From Edaphochlamys debaryana (lineage: Eukaryota; Chlorophyta; Chlorophyceae; Chlamydomonadales), in assembly GCA_016858145.1 (NCBI GenBank), contig JAEHOE010000050.1, positions 186,001-250,000 of the forward strand: a DNA stretch of 64,000 nt, in the 5' to 3' direction. The notes under the pieces were generated by a model, which saw nothing but the letters and a program-made list of their open reading frames with translations, was not told where the DNA came from and searched no databases. Made by a program: the position numbers and the translations under genes. Of this stretch, positions 57,284 through 64,000 are shown piece by piece. How positions within the stretch are numbered: the first letter of the stretch is position 1; every line of letters begins with the position of its first letter.

Positions 57284-60268
57284 CTAGGAACTCCCGCCCC
57301 CGCCCCCGCACGCCTCCTTGTGACCCGCCTTCCAGTGCGCCACCTGGCACTCCCGGCAGCAGTACGACGCCCGCCCACAGCGGCTGCACTGCTGCAGCCG
57401 CAGCCCCGCCTCGCTGTCGCCCGCCAGGCTGACGCAGGCGGGGTTGGAGCAGGCGGGAGGCAGCACCGCCCGCACCTCGGCCCTCAGCGCGGCCAGGCGC
57501 TCAGCCACCGCCGCCAGCTCCGCCACCGCTGCAGGGCTGACCTCCGGCGGCGCTCCTGCGATCGCTGGCTGCTCCCGCCACGCCGCCAGCGCATCCACCT
57601 CCTTGCTCAGCTGCGGCTCTGAGCCGCGCAGCCGTGACGCCAGCAGCCGGAGCGCCGCGGGGGACCAAGCGGCGGAGGCAGAGGCGCCGGAGTTGCCGCC
57701 AGCGCCGGAGCTGCCGCTGCCGCTGCCTTCCCCACGCACCCGCTCTGGATAGGCCTTGGCGACGCCCACGCAGCACTGGGCCAGCTGCACGAGCTGGTCG
57801 GGCGGCGTGGGCCGCTGTCCCGGCAGCTCTCCGTCCCGCAGCAGGGCGGCCAGGAGGGCCCCCAGCAGCGGCACCGCCCCCGCCTCCTCCACCAGGAAGG
57901 GCAGGCACAGGGCGGTGGAGAGGGGGCCCTCAGGGGCTGGGCCGCCCGCACCTAGCAGCCGCCGCAGGGCCCCCGTGATGAAACTGAGGCGGCCCCTGGG
58001 CTCTTGCAGCCGCAGCAGGGCGCTTGTGACGATGCGAAGCTGGCCTTCTATCAGCACGCGCATCAGTTTCCTGCCTGCCTCGTTGCTGTCGTCCTGTCCG
58101 CCGCTTCTCGCGGCGCCTGGGGCTGCTGTGGGTGGGAGCTGCGCCGCCTCCCGGGTCAGCCGCGACACGACGGGCAGCAGCTGCAGCGCGGCGAGGGAGA
58201 GCACGAAGAAGGGAGAGCAGGGCGCAGAGGGGTCCACGGGGCCGGGGGGTTCCCGTCCAGTGACGGGGTTCGCGACGAACAACAAGAAGCAGCCGGCAAT
58301 GCTGAGCCACACACCCGGCGGCAGCGGGCCGCCCAGGCCGACGGGTTCCAGCAGTGCCGCCAGCGGCGTCCGCCTCAGCAGCTTGGCGAGTGTGGCCAGG
58401 AAGGCAGCGGCCTGGCGGGGCGGGCTGTGCACCAGCAGCGCGAATAGGCTGGCGCAGGGCTCATTGCTGCACACGACCGGCTCGACCAGCTGCGCCTCGG
58501 GCCCGGCCGGGTCGTCCCCGGCTCCGCGGAGGAGCGTCTCCATAAGCGGCACCACACCGCCCTCCAGCGCCGCCGCCATGGGTCTTGGCAGGCCCTCGAT
58601 GTCTGCAGGAGGCAAGCGGCGGGCGTCAGGTGTGAGCGTGCAGGCGTGTGACAGGGCGCTGCCTTATGTTGAGGGCAAAGGAAACATAGAGAGAGCTAGC
58701 AGGAGGCGAAGGCAGAAGGCGATTACAGGTAGGCGGCTCAAGCAGCTGCTTCTGGGCGCACACTTGCCGTGGATCCGGAGGCCTCCGGCGACAGTGGTCA
58801 GGAGGTGCGCCACAGCGCCCACCAGCGATGACTCGACCATGGGGTCTGCGCCCTCGGCCAGCATCGCGAGGCAGTGCCGAGCACCCGTGAAGAGCGCCGG
58901 CAGGAGGGCGGGGGCCTCGGCGGCCCACGTCCGGGGCGAGCGGATGACGGCTGTGATGAGCTCCGAGATTGCAAACCCGGCCACTTCGGCGATTCTTCCT
59001 GGGCCCAGAAGCCGGGCAAAGTCCTGGGAGCTCCGCCGCCGCCTGCCGCTCCAGCTCAGGTCCACGGCCCGCTTGCCGTCTGGAGTCCGGACCAGGGCTC
59101 CACGCCCCGCCCGCGCGGACGCCCCGGCCAGCTGCAGCACCCGCACGTGCAGGCGGATGCGGGCGCGAGCGGACAGCGAGGGCGCCGGACTCTGGAGGTT
59201 TGCTGTCAAGGCGCAGGCGAGGGCCACAATGGACTCGCCGCTGATAGTTGGGAAGGGCGTCTCGCGAAATCGCCTGAGCAGCGGGTCCCGCGGCAGGCCG
59301 CACGGCCCGCCGTCCGCTGCCGCCAGAGTGGACGCCCCCAGGGCCAGCAGGGCGTGGAGGCCGCAGCTCCCGAACATGAGCTTCAGCTCGCTGCCTGGCG
59401 AGCTTCCAGCGCTTTGAAGCATGTCCCGCAAAGTGAGGACCGTGTGGCACAGGTAGAGGTGCGCCGAGCGCTGAGCCTCCGCCAGATCCTCTGACGCAGG
59501 CCCCTCGCCAGGGCCGGGCGGCAGCAGCAGCAGCAGGCGGCCCGTGTGCTCCAGCAGCCGGCTCTCGCGCAGGGCCGTCAGCAGCGCCGCAGTCAGGGCG
59601 CGGTACTCGTACTCCCTCATTAAACAGGCCAGGTTTCCCACGGGGAACATAACAACCCCCGCCATCTGCCCGGCCCGCAGGCGGAGGCGGCCCAGGCTGC
59701 CCGCCGAGAGCCCCGCCTGCTGCTCCGGCGACGCCAGCACCGCAGCGGCCGCTGCTAACTGCTTAGCAGCGGCCTGCAGGTTCTGGCCCTTGAGGATTGA
59801 CCACGCCAGATCGGCAGCGACGGCCCTGGCGGCACGCGAGGCCGTGGAGGCACCCGAAGCCGCCGCGACAACGACTTCGCCGACCAGGCGGAGCGATCCG
59901 TGCGCGATCTCGTGCAGGGAGCGCTCGCTGTCCTGGTCGCCACCAGTGATGTCCATGCGGCACGCGGAGGCCGCCAGCTGCACAAGCGCGACCGCGAAGT
60001 CGCGCTGCTTCGCCATCGCCTCCAGCACCAGAACCGCCGAGTCCGGGCCCAGGCCGATGAAAGCGCATATCTCCTTCAAGGCAGCCGCATGCTTCCTGAG
60101 ATCAGCCAGGCCCAGCGGCGGGGTTGCGAGGCCATTGAGGCGAGGCGCGACCGCCGGCAAGCCACCGAGCGCGTCCTGTATGGCCTTCGGCAGCTTTGGA
60201 GCGCGCTGCCTCGGCATGGCTAACTTGTTTGTACGTGAGCGCAGAGAGGTGAGTTTGGAGGCGGTCAT
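57284..60268 (-). CDS. MYND-finger protein, tandem paralogue B
   Basis: Two exons encode 939 residues: 58768-60268 and 57284-58602. The intron sits where paralogue A has one, but the donor is GC (ACG|GCAAGT); reading on into the intron gives only unrelated sequence and a stop at 58664. The first in-frame ATG is at 60268; alignment with paralogue A favours the ATG at 60217 (MPRQRAPKLPKAIQDAL). Many blocks match paralogue A (DLAWSILKGQNLQAAAKQ, ASPEQQAGLSAGSLGR, LGASTLAAAD), while others have diverged. The C-terminus is the same MYND finger (CSRCGRASYCCREC, HWKAGHKEAC). A TGTAA lies inside the intron at 58727-58723. Function unknown. Confidence 0.85.
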
Positions 60269-61395
60269 GCGGGTGCCTACCCCGTGGTGTGGGCGCTACC
60301 CTGTGCAGCGCGCTCTTCTGTCGTGAAGTGTGGTGCGCATTTACTGTGTGAGATCAAGCTGGCGAGGGTACGCTCGCCGGCTCCCGCCTGACTTGGCCCC
60401 TTCCCCCATCCCGTCCCCTCCACGGCTCCAGCCGACCAGCCCCCCGAGCGGGAAGGGCGGCTTCATCACCCTGCGGCCTTCGCGCCCCGCCCTCACCCCC
60501 CCAGCTGTGCCCAGCTCGACTAAACGGGGAACATGCGACGCGATTAGCCGCACATAGAAGGTCGGTTGTGCGCCTGGGCACGACAGAAAGGTCGGCATGT
60601 TGCCTTGGCGTCGAGCCTTCACACCCGCCGCCACCCCGGCCGCCAGCCGGCCCGCCACCCGATAGGTTCGGTGCGCTTCCCTTGGCCACTCCCAGACCCA
60701 GGGCAGCGAGCTCCCCCGCCTCGGGCAGGCCCCCCTTCCGGCCCCCTTCCGGCCCATGGGAGTCCAACCTAGGTGGCTTCAAGAAGGGGACTCCAGGAAG
60801 CTACTTGGCAGCTGACCGCTGTGGCCGACTCGCCAAGCTCACAGGGTTGCCCTTGCCTGCGGGCGCAAAGATCCTCGGAAGCAGCTGTCATGTTGACCAA
60901 CAGGGCGCTCGAGCCTGGCCTGAGCTGCGCCATGGCAGGGGCCATGGCCGTGTAGCCTCCACAGGAGAGAATCCCGCGGCGATCCACTTCTGGCCCCCTG
61001 ATGCCCTGAAGGCCGTAACCACTCTGCGCCTGCGGCTGTCTGGCCGCATGCCCGCATCACAGCGACATATCCTTCCCGCAAGCCTCCTCCGGCTGGGCTA
61101 GGCGCGGCCGCCGCCGCGGCTGAGCGGGTTCGTTCGGCACGCTTTCGGCCTGCTTTACATGCGGTGATCGACGTGGTCAGTGTTGCCCGCACCCTTGGAT
61201 ATGAAGTCCGCGACCAACACCCGGCCACCACCCAGCCCACCACGGCACCATTCGACTAGACCGTTAGACTACAACCCCGCAACGCCCCAAGTACCGCGAA
61301 GCCCACTTGACCGCCTCCGTCGGACGTGGGTCCTGTGCGGTCTGCGTGCATGCCTGCGCCCCTCTCCCTCTCGGCCCTGCCCGCTCGCCGCTCCT
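60269..61395. other. Intergenic, no gene seen
   Basis: Upstream region of MYND paralogue B and 3' region of VPS16, both minus strand. No coding frame was recognised. Confidence 0.55.
61155..61159 (-). terminator. TGTAA poly(A) signal of VPS16
   Basis: TGTAA on the minus strand, 237 bases past the stop at 61396. Confidence 0.6.
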
Positions 61396-64000
61396 TCACC
61401 GGAAGGACGCGCCCAGCTTCTCGCGCAGTTGGGCGATGGCCAGGGCCGCGGGGCTGCCCGCCGCCACGGCCGACTGAATGCGGGTGAAGAGGTCGGAGTC
61501 CTGGGACAGGAGGGAGTGGGGGAGGGGGCGGGGGGTGGGGTGGGGGATGGGGTGGGGGTTGATGATGAGGATGGCAGAAACACGCCGCGGCCTTGGACGG
61601 CCTGCGGAGGTACCCAGGCGCCCAGCTCCTGGGGGCCCGGAGCTGTGCGCGCCCTCGTCACTCGCCGCGCTGCCCCCAAACCACTGGCAGGGGCCGGGGG
61701 GGGGGTGTTGGAGGGAAGGACCTAGAGACCCAGCTTCTGGCGGTCTCCCCAAACACTTGCCCCCGGGGCCGCCGGAAAGGCACCTCAGCGCAGCAAACAC
61801 GGCGCCGTGTTCCCGCCCCATGCCCGTCACAAACAGCCCCCACGGCGCCCGAGCACCCATCAGGCCCCATGCCCACGGCGGCACAGCTGGCTGGCGAGTC
61901 CACCGGAATCAGGGGCCTCTGCGGAGCCCTTTCGGCCCCTGCGTGCCTCGTCCCCCTACAGCAACCGGACACCCGCCCCCACCTTGATCCGGGCCGCCAC
62001 CTCTGCCGCCTCCCGGGCCAGACCCAGGGCCGAGAACTCCTCCGCCTTCGCCGGGCTGTCGGGCAGGCGGGCGATGAGCCTGGGGGGAGGGGGGTGGTGC
62101 GGAGTACGGAGGGAGGGGAGCGAGAACCGGCCGGGGGGAAAGGGTGAAGCGCAAAGGGGAAGAGGGGAAGAGGGGAGAAAAAAGAAGGCGTGGGATCTGG
62201 GGGCCGGTGCACGGGGGCCCTGGCCAAGGCCCCGCAGGCGTGTGGGCCACGCGACGCCTGCAAACCGTCAGACATCCCACCTCCCGCTCCCCCCCACAGC
62301 GCCCCCCCCCCTTTCCCCCACCTGGCCTTGTAGTCCAGAGGGGCGTTCCACTGCTTGGCAGCCTGAGGGTGGAGTGGAGAGGGGGGTGGGGGTCAGGAAA
62401 GAGGGCGTGACCCAAAACACCTGCTCCGCCGACCCCGCGCTCACGGGACTACCCCCTCCTGGAGTCACCACGCCAAGCTCACGGCCTCGCCCCTGCCCCT
62501 CCTGCCCCCCTTCCATGCCCCCCCCAGGCCCCCGCAGGCCCCCTCCCCCCCCCCACCTCCACGAAGGGCTCGAAGCCAATGGGCGAGCGCTTGAGCTCCG
62601 AAGCGTAGCCCTGACAGGGGGAAGGGGGGAGGGTGGAGGGGGGCAGGGGAGGGTTAGTGCCGGGCGAGGACAGGATGGCAGCCTGAGTCATGGCTCGGAG
62701 GGCGGAGGGGGCTCTTGTGGCGTGACCGGAAGCGCGGGGATCCGGGGATCTGGGGCTAGGCGGTGTGTCGGCCACAACTGACACCCGTCCTAGGCTCTTT
62801 GGGCTCTATCGCAAAGTCTCCTGAGAGTATACAGATACACCTCTATCGGACGATAAGGGTGGCATGAGTTCCGACGCTTTAAACTTGGGGTTACTGTCCC
62901 TACGGCTTCCCGGCTGCGAGCGGGTATGGGCCCCCCCCTTGAAATGTCTTCGCCGGCTTGAAGTCGGGCACTTTGGACGAGGATAGCACACTTAGGGAAA
63001 CGTAAGGCCGAGTTCGCCACGCTCCATACCGCTCGCTCATCGCAACCGCGCCTCCCCACGCCAGTCCACCCCAACCCGCTCCCCCCGGCCCCCCCACCTC
63101 GAGTGACTCCCAGTCGCGTGCCTCAGCCAGGGTGCGGACCTGGGGGGAGGGGGTGGGGGGTGGGGGGAGGGTGGGGCGGGAGGGAGGTTGCGGGGTGTCA
63201 AGGACGGGCGTGGGCGGGTTGCCCGGTACTGTGACAACAGAGGGCCGTTGAGCTCCCAAGGGCCATGCTCGAGCAATGCTGGCGGCCCGCCCGAGCCGCG
63301 AAAAGGCATGCCCAATCGGGTGCCGCACAGCTGCAGCCCAAAAGGCTTGGTTCTCCGCCGCCGTGAGGCAATGGCCGCACATACCCCGAACCCAGTTCCC
63401 ACTACGCCAGCCCTGAAGCAAGCAGGCCGCACGCTGCCACCCCCATCCCTCCCCTCCTCCCTCCCCTCCCTCCGTCCCCGCCCCACCTTGATCCACGCGA
63501 ACCGCCGCTCCGTGACCCCGAACTGCTTCTTGAGGGCGGCGGCGGCCCGGGGGTGGCCCAGCCTTTGGGAGAGGGGAGCGGGGGAGGGGGAGGCAGGGGA
63601 GCAAGCGGGAAGTCTTGGCCGCATGGGGTTGTGCAGTCAAGGGGGAAGAGGGCGCGCAGACGGGTGCACGCGCGAGGCGTCCAGGGGGCCATGGGACCGG
63701 GGGCCCCTTGGTGGACCCCTTGCGCTGCGACCCTGGCGGCAGCGGCTGGCGCCCAGGCGGAGGGGCCACTGCCTCAGCCAGCCCGAGCCCAGCCCAAGAC
63801 CTAGACGCCGACCCACATCGCACGTGCACCGGCCTTGCCGCTGCTTCCCCGGGCTTACTCGCCCCGACACTAGGACGCCCACCCAACAGACAGAAGCCAG
63901 CACCCTCGCCCCCACCCTCTACCCTCTCCATCCCTCCATCTCCACCCCCCCTTCACTCCCCGCACCGTATGGCCTGGCGAATGGTGTCCACCAGGCTCCG
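61396..64000 (-). CDS. VPS16: VPS16, C-terminal part (5' end outside window)
   Basis: Seven exons are visible: 63966-64000 (truncated by the edge), 63487-63562, 63098-63139, 62557-62610, 62322-62362, 61983-62079, 61396-61500. They encode the last 149 or so residues, all in phase with GT-AG introns. The sequence follows the C-terminal helical domain of plant VPS16: SLVDTIRQAIRLGHPRAAA, KKQFGVTERRFAWIK, RDWESLEGYASELKRSPIGF, EPFVEAA, LGLAREAAEVAARIK. VPS16 is a core subunit of the HOPS and CORVET complexes that tether membranes for fusion at late endosomes and vacuoles. The stop TGA is at 61396-61398. Confidence 0.9.

Overview
The window is nuclear DNA of a eukaryote, most likely a chlamydomonadalean (volvocine-type) green alga. 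The evidence is very high GC content, genes split into many exons by short GT-AG introns, long Ala/Gly/Ser/Pro/Gln-rich linkers, plastid-type N-termini, and the TGTAA poly(A) signal typical of this group downstream of five genes. A chlorophyllase-like protein, a plant-type SAM-containing SNM1 nuclease and a plant-like VPS16 agree with this. All gene models were assembled by hand from splice sites, phase continuity and protein similarity; none was tested against transcripts.

Layout. 1-3025 (-): 5' part of a disordered RPxSA-rich protein whose frame is broken by one short unit in a coding hexanucleotide tract. 4825-9719 (-): coiled-coil, Tudor-like, poly-Gln protein. 11725-13397 (-): chloroplast FAM210/DUF1279-like membrane protein. 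13593-18173 (-): chlorophyllase-like alpha/beta hydrolase with a lumen-type leader. 18530-19861 (+): small protein, possibly a respiratory complex I accessory subunit. 21241-24549 (+): large Ser/Ala-rich protein of unknown function. 25287-30077 (-) and 32302-36230 (+): head-to-head pair of secreted Cys-rich lectin-like genes, the minus copy intact (19 exons, 518 aa) and the plus copy carrying lesions. 36793-44274 (-): SNM1/PSO2-family DNA cross-link repair nuclease with UBZ, SAM, metallo-beta-lactamase and beta-CASP parts. 44923-51851 (+): protein with two MYND-type fingers. 52882-55939 (-) and 57284-60268 (-): tandem paralogues, each ending in a MYND finger. 61396-64000 (-): C-terminal part of VPS16.

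The genes do not form one pathway. Local structure comes from gene duplication: the lectin pair, the MYND cluster with a 225-bp identical block, and two places where an exon end plus its donor site has been tandemly copied into the following intron. About 6 of 85 modelled introns need a GC-AG boundary to keep frame. No prokaryotic element, CRISPR array, rRNA, convincing tRNA or coding transposon was seen.
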